A stretch of 34,346 bases of DNA from Candidatus Gastranaerophilales bacterium (GTDB lineage: Bacteria; Cyanobacteriota; Vampirovibrionia; Gastranaerophilales; Gastranaerophilaceae), in assembly GCA_947624685.1 (NCBI GenBank), contig CANQLJ010000018.1, forward strand, positions 1 to 34,346, in the 5' to 3' direction. Positions 24,515 through 32,317 of the stretch are shown one piece after another. The notes beneath the pieces were generated by a model. That model searched no databases and was not told where the DNA came from. It saw nothing but the letters and a program-made list of their open reading frames with translations. Position 1 is the first letter of the stretch. Every line of letters starts with the position of its first letter. The position numbers and the translations under genes are program-made.

Positions 24515-24520
24515 TTATTT

Positions 24521-25849
24521 ATGAAATATCAAAAAATTAAAAATGAATTATACGATGTAGCGATTTTTGGAGGCGGGACTTCGGGATGTGCTTGCGCTTA
24601 TAATTGTTCTAAAATGGGACTTAAGACGCTTCTTGTTGAAAAAAATAATTTTCTTGGCGGATTAATGACAGGGGGACTTGTTATTCCCGTTATGAAATCA
24701 TCCGCAAGCGACATAAATTGTGATTATTATAAAAATTTAGTTGAGGTTTTAAAAAAATATGACGCTCAAATTACATATAAAATTGAAAACAATGAAAAAA
24801 CAAAAAACGACGGCTGGTTTAACCCCGAGGTTCTAAAAATTGCGCTTGATGAAATATTGAATTTTGATAACCTTGATATTTTATTTGAATCAACCCCTAA
24901 GAAAATCTATAAAGAAGTTAGTGAAAGTGACTCTTATATAAAAAATGTGATTTTAAATTGTGATTTATTATCATTACCTATCTATTCGAAATATTATGTT
25001 GATGCTACAGGAAATGCAACATTATCAAAATTATCGGGCTGCGAATTTTTAAAAGATAATGAACAAAAACAAAAAAGTTCATTAAGGTTTATTTTAGATA
25101 ATGTCGATATTAAAAAATTTTCTAAATTTATTTTAGACTATGATGACAATAGGAATGTTACCAATACCTATCGAAACGAAACAGACACTAATAACATTCT
25201 ACATTTTACAACAGCAAGCGTTAAGACTGATAAAAACACATTTAAACTTGATAACTTATTTATAAAAGGTGTTAATGACGGTGTTTTAATCGATTCGGAT
25301 AGAGACTATTTCCAGATATTTTCCGTTGCAGGGTCAATTAATCAAGTAGCATTTAATTGTCCGAGGATTGAAAACTATAAATATAACCCTTATCTTGCTT
25401 CAAGGGAGCTTATTTATGCAAGACGCGCTATAATGAGACTTTATAAGTTTGTAAAACTCTATTTCCCCGGCTTTGAAAATGCGCAAATAGTTAATATTGC
25501 GTCTATTTCAGGCCACAGAGAACAAAGAAGGGTTAAAACAAAGTATATCTTTACAAAAGACGATTTAACTTCATCAAAGACATTTGATAACCCTGTGCTT
25601 GAGGCCAATTACGCAATCGATATTCATAGCGACAAAAATGACGAATTGGCTCAAAAAAAATACACTTATCAATTGCCCCTTGAGTCATTAATGAGCGCCG
25701 ATATTGATAATCTTTTTGTTGTAGGAAAAATTTTAGGAGCGGATTTTGTTTCACATAGTGCTCTTCGCGTTCAAAAAAGCTGTATGTCGATGGGTGAAGC
25801 GGTTGCAAAATATATCGCCAAAAAATTTAAAAACAACATTTCAAAATAG
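24521..25849 (+). CDS. FAD-dependent oxidoreductase (FAD_oxidored family)
   Basis: 442-residue flavoprotein. The N-terminal dinucleotide motif is VAIFGGGTSGCACAYNCSKMG (split: GGGTSG at residues 17-22), followed by LLVEKNNFLGGLMTGGL, typical of the FAD_oxidored (PF12831) family. YYVDATGNATLSKLSGCEF is the second FAD contact, and IASISGHREQRRV plus LFVVGKILGADFVSHSALRVQKSCMSMGEAVAKYIA close the FAD site at the C-terminus. Substrate unknown; family members act on small metabolites or are of unknown role. Monocistronic, probably leaderless, and preceded by an operator-like cluster. It is convergent with mnmE (26 bases apart) without a visible terminator. Confidence 0.85.
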   Translation: MKYQKIKNELYDVAIFGGGTSGCACAYNCSKMGLKTLLVEKNNFLGGLMTGGLVIPVMKSSASDINCDYYKNLVEVLKKYDAQITYKIENNEKTKNDGWFNPEVLKIALDEILNFDNLDILFESTPKKIYKEVSESDSYIKNVILNCDLLSLPIYSKYYVDATGNATLSKLSGCEFLKDNEQKQKSSLRFILDNVDIKKFSKFILDYDDNRNVTNTYRNETDTNNILHFTTASVKTDKNTFKLDNLFIKGVNDGVLIDSDRDYFQIFSVAGSINQVAFNCPRIENYKYNPYLASRELIYARRAIMRLYKFVKLYFPGFENAQIVNIASISGHREQRRVKTKYIFTKDDLTSSKTFDNPVLEANYAIDIHSDKNDELAQKKYTYQLPLESLMSADIDNLFVVGKILGADFVSHSALRVQKSCMSMGEAVAKYIAKKFKNNISK

Positions 25850-25875
25850 CATTTAAAAATAACATTTAAAATAAG

Positions 25876-27201
25876 TCATTTGCCGATACAGAAATTATCA
25901 AAAATGTTATCTAAAATATTATCGGTTAAAACTTCGCCTGTTATCTCATCGAGTGCCAGAATCGCGCTTTTTAAATCCATCGCACACAAATCTGCGTCAT
26001 AGTCAAATTTAGCGGTATTTATGACATTATTTAAAGCTTCTTTTGATTTTATAAGGCAATTTTGCTGGCGTTTGTTAGTCAGATAATCCGTTTGAACAAA
26101 AAAATCGGTTTTTATAATTTCTGTTATTTTATTTTTTAATTCATCAATTCCTGTGCCCATAGTTGAGCTAATATTAATTGCGCCATCGATAACAGCGGGG
26201 TTCAAGTCCGATTTTGTCTTTATATAAATTATTTTTTTATCTTTTGCCATTTCAATTAACTTTGGCTCTATTTCATCTTTATTATTTTCAAAGAGAAAAA
26301 GCACAATTTGAGAATTATCTATGGCGCTAAGCGAATTTTCAATCCCTATTTTTTCAACAACATCGGCTTTATTTTTGTCTCTGATACCTGCCGTATCTAA
26401 AAAATTAATAATGAAACCGTCTAAATTAAGTGTTTCTTTGATTATATCTCTTGTAGTGCCTTCAATTGGGGTAACTATCGCTCTTGTGTAATTTAATAGA
26501 GCGTTAAAAAGTGAGCTTTTACCCACATTGGGTCTGCCTATCAAACAAGCATTTAAACCATCCCTTATAAAATCGTGGCTTTTGGAGTTATTTAAAATAT
26601 TGTTTATCAATTGAATATTATCACTACATTTCGATACGATATAATTTTTATCAATTTCAGCAACGTCGTCAGGAAAATCGATTGAGGCGATTAATTTTGA
26701 ATAAATTTCAACTAAATTATTTTTGATTTTTAAAACGTTTTGTTTTAAATATCCGCCCAGGTTATTTAGAGCACAAGATGCTGCTTTTAAACTTTTTGAT
26801 TCAATAATATCTAATACCGCTTCAGCTTGAGATAGGTCAAGCCTGTGGTTTAAAAAAGCCCGCTTAGTGAATTCTCCCCTTAGAGCCAATCTTGCGCCTT
26901 TTTGAATAATTAAATCGATGATATTATTTACAATTATTGGGTTTGAGTGGGTTTGAATTTCGATAACGTCTTCTCCCGTATAGCTATGGGGGGATAAAAA
27001 GGGCAATAGTATGACTTCATCTAATATCTTGCCATTATTGTCAATTATATGACCATAGTTAATCATTTTGGGTTTAATATCTTTTGTAAATATTTGTTTT
27101 GCAATGTTAAAAGATTTATCGCCCGAAATCCTTACTATAGCGACGGCTCCATAGGCTTGGGGAGTAATTTGAGCGCAAATTGTATCAAAATTGTTTTCCA
27201 T
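25876..27201 (-). CDS. mnmE: tRNA modification GTPase MnmE
   Basis: 441-residue GTPase that, with MnmG, makes 5-carboxymethylaminomethyl-uridine at the wobble position of certain tRNAs. Order: tetrahydrofolate-binding N-domain (DTICAQITPQAYGAVAIVRISG), helical domain, G domain with G1 GRPNVGKSSLFNALL (about 215-229), G2 GTTRD, G3 DTAGIRD, G4 represented by IKTKSDL, and the helical C-terminus ending in FCIGK, where Cys438 is the conserved modification-related residue. No Shine-Dalgarno before the ATG; a TAAAAT box ends seven bases upstream, so it may be leaderless. Divergent from yidC; mnmG is not in the window. Confidence 0.97.
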   Translation of the reverse strand: MENNFDTICAQITPQAYGAVAIVRISGDKSFNIAKQIFTKDIKPKMINYGHIIDNNGKILDEVILLPFLSPHSYTGEDVIEIQTHSNPIIVNNIIDLIIQKGARLALRGEFTKRAFLNHRLDLSQAEAVLDIIESKSLKAASCALNNLGGYLKQNVLKIKNNLVEIYSKLIASIDFPDDVAEIDKNYIVSKCSDNIQLINNILNNSKSHDFIRDGLNACLIGRPNVGKSSLFNALLNYTRAIVTPIEGTTRDIIKETLNLDGFIINFLDTAGIRDKNKADVVEKIGIENSLSAIDNSQIVLFLFENNKDEIEPKLIEMAKDKKIIYIKTKSDLNPAVIDGAINISSTMGTGIDELKNKITEIIKTDFFVQTDYLTNKRQQNCLIKSKEALNNVINTAKFDYDADLCAMDLKSAILALDEITGEVLTDNILDNIFDNFCIGK

Positions 27202-27266
27202 AAGATTTATTTTATCATGTTTATAGTAAAATCATAAATATATTTTTGACAATAAGGAGTTAATTA

Positions 27267-28385
27267 ATGGATTTTGTAGCACTAACAATAGAAATTTTAG
27301 ATAAATTAGCCGATATTGCAGGCTCCTACGGTATGGCGATAGTTATTTTTACCGTCATCATGAGAGCATGCTTGTGGCCCGTGAGCGTAAGTCAGCAGCG
27401 CTCAATGAAAAATATGCAAAACCTTGCTCCTAAATTAAAAATGATTCAGGAAAAATATAAGAGCAATCCTCAATTGATGCAGCAAAAAATGATGGAATTT
27501 TATAAGACAAATAATTTTAACCCGACAGCGGGGTGTTTGCCTATGCTTATTCAAATTCCTATTTTTATTATGTTATATAGCGCTCTTATGAGCCCATCGT
27601 TTATTCAAAGCGCGGGCAATACTCATTTTCTTTTTATAAACAGGCTCGATTCCACTTTGCGCTCAACCGCCGGAGTCTCATTAGACGGTAAATTTTCAAT
27701 CGGAAATACCGCTCAATTTAGCGCGGGAAAAACCGCAAAAGTTTATTTTGAAGATTCTGACCCCATTGAAAACGTAAAAATTAAAAAATCTCAAAAAGCC
27801 ATTGAAATCCAAGGCGATATTGAACCAAATTCCCCTATTGACCTTAAAATGGCGCTTGATAACTTAAATCTTACGTTTGCTCAATTAAATAAAGTTACAA
27901 AAGCGCAATTGAGCGTAATGAATATTTTAACAAAAGAAACAGAAAACATTGAATTCATTCGCCAAGGTGACATTTTGGCCGCAACTGTTGAAACAACGCC
28001 ATCTCAAAACAGTTTGCACTTTGATGTTGTAGTTTTAATTGCGCTATTTGGTATAACAATTTGGCTATCTCAAAAGGTTATGATGGCAGCAAACAAGCCC
28101 AAGGATGAAAATGACCCTCAAGCACAAATCCAAAAGAAAATGGCAACATTTATGCCAATTATGATACTAATGACTTTTATATTTATCCCGATTCCGGCCG
28201 GAGCGTTATTATACCTTGTTACAAGCAATACTTTTCAAATTTTTCAAACCGTTATTATAAATAAGCAGCTTGAACTTGAGGATAAACACAACCAAAAAGT
28301 TCAACAACAAAAACAAGATGTTCAAAATAATTTAATTGATGCTAAAGTTATCGACGCCAAAGTCGTCGAAGATAAAAAAGAATAA
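27267..28385 (+). CDS. yidC: Membrane protein insertase YidC (cyanobacterial-type loop insertion)
   Basis: 372-residue Oxa1/YidC/Alb3 insertase. Core segments: SYGMAIVIFTVIMRACLWPVS (with the conserved hydrophilic-groove Arg), a cytoplasmic coiled-coil loop (QQRSMKNMQNLAPKLKMIQEKYK), then TAGCLPMLIQIPIFIMLYSAL, then a large extracytoplasmic insert of about 120 residues (roughly 120-245), then VVVLIALFGITIWLSQKVMM and FMPIMILMTFIFIPIPAGALLYLVTS. The tail is charged and Gln-rich with VIDAKVV repeats. The insert is absent from Bacillus and E. coli at that loop; as I recall, cyanobacterial YidC has one there. Inserts membrane proteins alone or with Sec. Start supported by AAGGAG. The usual rnpA-yidC neighbours are absent; murA follows. 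Confidence 0.95.
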   Translation: MDFVALTIEILDKLADIAGSYGMAIVIFTVIMRACLWPVSVSQQRSMKNMQNLAPKLKMIQEKYKSNPQLMQQKMMEFYKTNNFNPTAGCLPMLIQIPIFIMLYSALMSPSFIQSAGNTHFLFINRLDSTLRSTAGVSLDGKFSIGNTAQFSAGKTAKVYFEDSDPIENVKIKKSQKAIEIQGDIEPNSPIDLKMALDNLNLTFAQLNKVTKAQLSVMNILTKETENIEFIRQGDILAATVETTPSQNSLHFDVVVLIALFGITIWLSQKVMMAANKPKDENDPQAQIQKKMATFMPIMILMTFIFIPIPAGALLYLVTSNTFQIFQTVIINKQLELEDKHNQKVQQQKQDVQNNLIDAKVIDAKVVEDKKE

Positions 28386-28412
28386 AAATTATATCATCCA
28401 AAAATTTTATTT

Positions 28413-28442
28413 TTGCCATACTTACTTTAAAAGTAGTAAAAT
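28413..28442 (+). promoter_or_regulatory. murA: Candidate murA promoter
   Basis: TTGCCA (28413-28418), 18-base spacer, TAAAAT (28437-28442), followed by a 34-base leader that includes AAAGGTGAT. No terminator is visible after yidC, so murA may also be read from yidC. Confidence 0.45.
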
Positions 28443-28475
28443 TTATAATAAAATCAGTTAGAAAAGGTGATAAAT

Positions 28476-29795
28476 TTGAGCGAAAAGTTAATCATAAAAG
28501 AGGTTAAACCTACCAAGGGAGAAGTGTCGGTAAGCGGCGCTAAAAATTCTGTCTTAAAGCTTATGGCAGCAAGCCTTATATGTTCTGACACTTGTGTCAT
28601 TTATAATGTCCCAAATTTATCCGATGTTGATATAATGCTTCAAGTTTTAAATGAACTCGGCGCAAAAACGAAATACGATAAAATTAACAAAAAAGTCGAA
28701 ATTGATTCAACTAATATCACAAATTGCCATGCTTCAAAAGAATTTGTCTCCAAAATGAGAGCGAGCTTTTGTGTCCTTGGAGCTCTCATCGCAAGGCTCA
28801 ATGAAGCCGATGTGGCACTGCCCGGAGGTTGCAAAATCGGCGAAAGACGGGTCAACTTTCATATCAAAGGTCTTGAATCTCTCGGCTGCACTTGTAATAT
28901 AATAGATGGCTATGTCAAAGCAAAAACGACCAACCTAAAAGGTGCTATAGTTTGTTTTGACGTTCCATCGGTCGGTGCCACGGAAAACATCATGATGGCT
29001 TCGGTTACGGCCAATGGTACAACAATTATTCAAAATGCTGCACAAGAACCCGAAATTGTCGATTTAGCTAATTTTTTAAATGCAATGGGAGCAAATATTG
29101 AAGGTGCTGGTACAAGCCAGATAATAATTAATGGCATTAAGCAATCTCAATTAAAAGGCTGTGAATATACAACACTGCCCGATAGAATCGAAGCAGGCAC
29201 ATATATGAGTATCATCATTGCTTCGGGCGGTGAAGGAATAATCAAAAACATTTTCCCGAATCATTTAACGCTATTTACGGGAAAACTCCTTGAAATGGGT
29301 GCTAACGTTAAATTAATCGATCCTAATACAATTTTTATCAAAGGGTACGAAAGATTAAAAGCAATGAACTTCATCACTCAGCCCTACCCTGGGTTTCCGA
29401 CCGACCTTCAAGCTATTGCTTCGGCGTTATTGTGTACCGCGCAAGGAATAAGCGTCGTAACAGAAAGCTTATATGAAAACAGATTCATGCACGTTAAAGA
29501 ACTCTGGAAAATGGGCGCTAATATTATATTAAACAAAAAGCACGCAATCATTAAAGGGGTCGATTACCTTGGCGGAACAAGCGTTGAAGCAACTGACCTC
29601 AGAGCGGGTGCCGCTATGGTTGTTGCTGCAATGAGTGCCAGAGGCGAAACGGAAATAACAAAACTGGAACATATAGACAGGGGCTATGAAAACTTCGTTG
29701 AAAAGCTTCAAGGACTCAATATTGATGTTGTAAGGGTTAATGACAATTCAAATAAAGAAGATAAAATTGGAGAGTTAAATGTCGCAAAATTATAA
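28476..29795 (+). CDS. murA: UDP-N-acetylglucosamine 1-carboxyvinyltransferase
   Basis: 439-residue first committed enzyme of peptidoglycan synthesis: transfers enolpyruvate from PEP to UDP-GlcNAc. Visible: SGAKNSVLKLMAAS with Lys23-Asn24, the catalytic loop LPGGCKIGERRVNFH with Cys119 (the residue modified by fosfomycin, so the enzyme should be sensitive), DVPSVGATENIMMA, LPDRIEAGTYM, PYPGFPTDLQA, and DLRAGAAMVVAAM. I choose TTG at 28476 as start: AAAGGTGAT, an excellent match to the anti-Shine-Dalgarno, ends six bases upstream, while the alternative GTG at 28467 lies inside that site. Overlaps the next gene by 17 bases. Confidence 0.96.
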   Translation: MSEKLIIKEVKPTKGEVSVSGAKNSVLKLMAASLICSDTCVIYNVPNLSDVDIMLQVLNELGAKTKYDKINKKVEIDSTNITNCHASKEFVSKMRASFCVLGALIARLNEADVALPGGCKIGERRVNFHIKGLESLGCTCNIIDGYVKAKTTNLKGAIVCFDVPSVGATENIMMASVTANGTTIIQNAAQEPEIVDLANFLNAMGANIEGAGTSQIIINGIKQSQLKGCEYTTLPDRIEAGTYMSIIIASGGEGIIKNIFPNHLTLFTGKLLEMGANVKLIDPNTIFIKGYERLKAMNFITQPYPGFPTDLQAIASALLCTAQGISVVTESLYENRFMHVKELWKMGANIILNKKHAIIKGVDYLGGTSVEATDLRAGAAMVVAAMSARGETEITKLEHIDRGYENFVEKLQGLNIDVVRVNDNSNKEDKIGELNVAKL

Positions 29796-30102
29796 AAGAT
29801 GGTATGACCATGACCCGCTGTTGTTGAAGGTTATTAATATTTTAAAAGACTATCAGGAAGAATTAAGGGAGCAGGCTGAAATATTCTTAGATAGCGTTGA
29901 GAAAAAAGTGTCCTCAGAAGCCATCGAAAGGTATTATAATTTGGTTAAACCAATCAATAGCTCCAATCGCTGGTACGATAAAGATCCTGTAATATCAAAG
30001 ACCGTCGAATTGTTAAGAGTCGTTCCTCCGGATATTCAAAAAGCGGTTGCAAGAAATTTTATTGAAACGCTTGAAAAAAACGGCATTAAATTTGATGATT
30101 AA
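29779..30102 (+). CDS. Small protein made of two RWYDxDP repeats
   Basis: 107-residue soluble protein that I do not recognise. It is an internal duplication: KRWYDHDPLLLKVINIL (6-22) recurs as NRWYDKDPVISKTVELL (63-79), and FLDSVEK (36-42) recurs as FIETLEK (94-100), a period of 57-58 residues. Each unit looks like an RWYDxDP cap followed by two helices. The ATG has GGAGAG upstream and lies inside the end of murA, so translation is coupled to murA. A link to cell-wall synthesis is suggested only by this. Its 3' end overlaps the convergent small gene on the other strand by 17 bases. Confidence 0.85.
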   Translation: MSQNYKRWYDHDPLLLKVINILKDYQEELREQAEIFLDSVEKKVSSEAIERYYNLVKPINSSNRWYDKDPVISKTVELLRVVPPDIQKAVARNFIETLEKNGIKFDD

Positions 30103-30271
30103 AAATTGCTTTCGTTTTTTTAAGGGATTTTGATATTTTATAAAAGTCAAAATACGTTTTATCGTAAAAATCCTTGTATATTGTTGATTTTAGGATGTGT
30201 TTTTGGATTTTTAATTGTTCGTTATAATTTAGTTCATTATCAAACTGCGCGCTAATTAAATCATAGAGCAT
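30086..30271 (-). CDS. Mini anti-sigma-like protein lacking zinc ligands
   Basis: 61-residue product starting four bases after the ECF sigma stop. LISAQFDNELNYNEQLKIQKHILKS fits the N-terminal anti-sigma zinc-finger (zf-HC2) pattern LISAYxDGELxxxE....HL..C..C, but where HxxxCxxC is expected it has H25, Ser29 and Tyr32, so the zinc ligands are lost. There is no membrane segment and the sequence stops after about one domain. The position makes it a likely partner or regulator of the sigma factor; this is inference from a short sequence. The ORF overlaps the convergent gene by 17 bases. Confidence 0.6.
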   Translation of the reverse strand: MLYDLISAQFDNELNYNEQLKIQKHILKSTIYKDFYDKTYFDFYKISKSLKKTKAIFNHQI

Positions 30272-30275
30272 TTTT

Positions 30276-30857
30276 TTATTCCTCTTTAGAATATTTTTTA
30301 ATATCTTCTTTAATTATTGCCCTTGCTCGTGCTATTCTTGATTTAACGGTTCCTGGGGTGGTTTTTGTTATATTTGATATTTCTTCATAACTTAATCCTT
30401 GAATTTCTCTTAAGGTTATGGGGATTTTATAGTGCAGGGGAAGATTTTGGATAGATGTTTTTATAATAAAATCAAGTTCGCTGTTTAAAATATTTTCTTG
30501 CGGATTTGATGCGTAATCAACAATATCAAGGGTTTTATTTTCTTCTTTTGATTCAATATTTATAATATTATTTTGTTTTTTATTTTTTCTTAAATAATCA
30601 TAATAACAGTTAATAATTATCTGATTAAGCCAGGTTTTATAGTATTTTGGGTTTTTTAATTGATTAATTTTTTTGCTCAATTTAACTAAAATTTCTTGTG
30701 TGAGGTCATTTATGTCGTAATTATTATTTATATCATTTTTCTTTAGATAAAATAATGTTGCTTTAATATTTGGTATGCTTGATTTAATAAGTTTTTCAAG
30801 CGAGATTTTATCGTTTTTTTGAGCTTTTAAAATAAGATTAAAATTATTTTCATCCAT
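30276..30857 (-). CDS. ECF-type RNA polymerase sigma factor
   Basis: 193-residue sigma factor with only regions 2 and 4. Region 2: YDINDLTQEILVKLSKKI (about 49-66) followed by KTWLNQIIINCYYDYLRK, the -10 recognising helix. Region 4: LPLHYKIPITLREIQGLSYEEIS and NITKTTPGTVKSRIARARAIIKE (about 140-184), a normal ECF helix-turn-helix. The linker is Asn- and Lys-rich. The ATG has no clear ribosome binding site. Forms an operon with the 61-residue anti-sigma-like protein. Controlled genes unknown; no ECF-type GAAC promoter is obvious upstream. Confidence 0.9.
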   Translation of the reverse strand: MDENNFNLILKAQKNDKISLEKLIKSSIPNIKATLFYLKKNDINNNYDINDLTQEILVKLSKKINQLKNPKYYKTWLNQIIINCYYDYLRKNKKQNNIINIESKEENKTLDIVDYASNPQENILNSELDFIIKTSIQNLPLHYKIPITLREIQGLSYEEISNITKTTPGTVKSRIARARAIIKEDIKKYSKEE

Positions 30858-30934
30858 ATTTTAAGACTATTAAATTTAATCATATTTAGCTATAATCATA
30901 ATATTATTACTCTTTTGGCGGATTTATTTAATTT

Positions 30935-31441
30935 ATGGAAAAAAGATTAAATTTAAAAAATATTTTGCTAAATTCAAAAGAAAACATCGTTTTTGTAAAA
31001 TTCGATTGCGATATGGATAATTTTTTAGATAGTTGCGCTTCTATAATTATTGACAACAAAAAAATTATCTGCTTTCTTGAAAACAACAAGACCGATAGAG
31101 AAAATATCTTGTGTCTAAAAAAACTCAAACAAATTACGACGATGTTTGACACAATCTTAATTGTTAAATCAAGGTTTGATTATTTAAAACTCTGTTTACT
31201 TGATGGGATTTTGCTTGATTACAATAGCGCTTCATTATCCGATATTAAAAAATGGACAGACAAAAAGACGCTTTTTGGTTTTGCGTCAGATGAATTTATG
31301 GATTATAAAAAAATATTTGACGATAATAAAAATATCGAATTTGATTTTTATATCGCAAATGATAAAATAATTGATGATATAAAACAAAAAAATTACCTTA
31401 CGGGTTCTATCATATACAATGAAAACGGAATTAAACAATGA
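30935..31441 (+). CDS. ThiE/TenI-like TIM-barrel protein, probably degenerate
   Basis: 168-residue protein. The centre ILIVKSRFDYLKLCLLDGILLDYNSASLSDIKKW resembles the thiamine-phosphate synthase/TenI motif (ND..DIA...ADGVHLGQ.D), with LFGFASDEFMDY in place of the GxSxH element and a final FDFYIA strand. Key phosphate and pyrimidine-binding residues are not conserved, and it is about 40 residues shorter than ThiE, so thiamine synthesis is unlikely. It overlaps the NUDIX gene by four bases (ATGA). No good ribosome binding site; ATTTAATTT precedes the ATG. Confidence 0.6.
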   Translation: MEKRLNLKNILLNSKENIVFVKFDCDMDNFLDSCASIIIDNKKIICFLENNKTDRENILCLKKLKQITTMFDTILIVKSRFDYLKLCLLDGILLDYNSASLSDIKKWTDKKTLFGFASDEFMDYKKIFDDNKNIEFDFYIANDKIIDDIKQKNYLTGSIIYNENGIKQ

Positions 31442-32028
31442 ATATAATTTCTCACACAAAATTTCTTGATTTTAAAAGTGCACCCTCGCCAAATAACTCT
31501 CCATGGTATTACGTTAAAAGGACAAATGATAAACAAGGCTCTGATAGCGCGGTTGTGATTTGTCCGATTGTTAAAATCGATGGCGATTATAATTTTTTAT
31601 TTTTAAAAACAGTTAGACCCCCGATAACTGCCGAAAATAAAGCAAAATATTGTCTGGAATTTCCCGCCGGGCTTATCGCTGATATTGATAAAGACGAAGA
31701 TATTTTATCATGTGCTAAAAAAGAACTTATGGAAGAAGCGGGACTTGAGGCCGATAAAATATTTCTTGAACTTCAAAATTGCTCAACAAGCTCAGGCTTA
31801 TCAAGTGAAACAATCGGTTTTGTAACAACAATAATTGAGGAAGCAAAAATCATTAACAAACCCGTCTCGGATGGCGGAATAATAGTTGATAGGTTTTATG
31901 TTAAAACAAGTGAAATTTATCAATTTTTATCATCATTAAATAATAGCGAATATTCTATTGCAACAGCGACGATCAGCGCGATTTATCTCGGGCTTAATCG
32001 GTTAAATTTATCAAATTTAAAATATTGA
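31438..32028 (+). CDS. NUDIX hydrolase, ADP-ribose pyrophosphatase-like
   Basis: 196-residue NUDIX protein. The NUDIX box reads FPAGLIADIDKDEDILSCAKKELMEEAGL (in pieces: FPAGLI, DEDILSCAKKE, LMEEAGL), matching GX5EX7REUXEEXGU with Lys for the first Arg and a few extra residues between the Gly and the first Glu, as in ADP-ribose pyrophosphatases. FLKTVRPP before it and SSGLSSETIGFVTT after it are typical of NudF-like members (substrate-contact Arg; loop closing over the site). Probably hydrolyses ADP-ribose or a similar nucleotide. Coupled to the upstream ThiE-like gene through an ATGA overlap; convergent with the XRE gene. Confidence 0.9.
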   Translation: MNIISHTKFLDFKSAPSPNNSPWYYVKRTNDKQGSDSAVVICPIVKIDGDYNFLFLKTVRPPITAENKAKYCLEFPAGLIADIDKDEDILSCAKKELMEEAGLEADKIFLELQNCSTSSGLSSETIGFVTTIIEEAKIINKPVSDGGIIVDRFYVKTSEIYQFLSSLNNSEYSIATATISAIYLGLNRLNLSNLKY

Positions 32029-32050
32029 ATAAGACTTTTTGGCGTTTTGG

Positions 32051-32269
32051 CTAATTAATCATAACAAGCGAACAAATGTCGGTTTTTAAAAATGATGCAA
32101 GCTCATAGATTTTAATTAAAGACATATTCGCTTTGCCTCTTTCGATGTTTGCGATGTAGTTTTGAGACACTCCCATAATCTCGGCTAATTGCTCTTGGGT
32201 TAAGTCTTTTTTTATTCTTTCAATTTTGACATTTTTGCCAAATTGCTTTAAAATTTTCTCCTTATCCAT
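32051..32269 (-). CDS. XRE-family helix-turn-helix regulator
   Basis: 72-residue stand-alone HTH_3 (Cro/CI) DNA-binding protein: IKKDLTQEQLAEIMGVSQNYIANIERGKANMSLIKIYELASFLKTDI is the five-helix domain (in order from about residue 18 to 65), including the recognition helix SQNYIANIERG. There is no effector domain. The ATG lies in the edge of a 14-bp perfect palindrome, which points to autorepression. No Shine-Dalgarno; a TATACT box ends seven bases before the ATG, so it may be leaderless. Divergent from the pilin-collar gene; likely controls both. Confidence 0.9.
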   Translation of the reverse strand: MDKEKILKQFGKNVKIERIKKDLTQEQLAEIMGVSQNYIANIERGKANMSLIKIYELASFLKTDICSLVMIN

Positions 32270-32281
32270 ACTTATAAGTAT
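32268..32281. promoter_or_regulatory. 14-bp palindrome at the XRE start (operator candidate)
   Basis: ATACTTATAAGTAT is a perfect palindrome covering the first bases of the XRE gene. The half-site TATAAGT recurs at 32312-32318, on the -10 box of the plus-strand promoter, and ATAAGT again near 32333-32338. Small XRE repressors usually bind such palindromes near their own promoter. Confidence 0.5.
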
Positions 32282-32288
32282 ATAAATA

Positions 32289-32317
32289 TTGACATATAAA
32301 TATAATAGTGCTATAAG
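32289..32317 (+). promoter_or_regulatory. Promoter of the pilin-collar gene
   Basis: Perfect TTGACA (32289-32294), 17-base spacer, TATAAG (32312-32317). A start near 32324 gives a leader of about 50 bases ending in CTGAGGAATAAAATG. The -10 box coincides with a TATAAGT half-site of the putative XRE operator. Confidence 0.7.

Larger units (their letters stand above)
24238..24520. other. Divergent intergenic region with hairpin and two promoter candidates
   Basis: This 283-base gap has no gene. It holds an imperfect hairpin CCCTTgAAAAT/ATTTTAAGGG (24325-24347) without T-run, a plus-strand TTGACT-17-TACATT promoter candidate (24389-24417), a cluster of four CGATAT-type sites (24430-24483), and the promoter of the FAD oxidoreductase gene. 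The response-regulator promoter was not identified. Confidence 0.5.
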
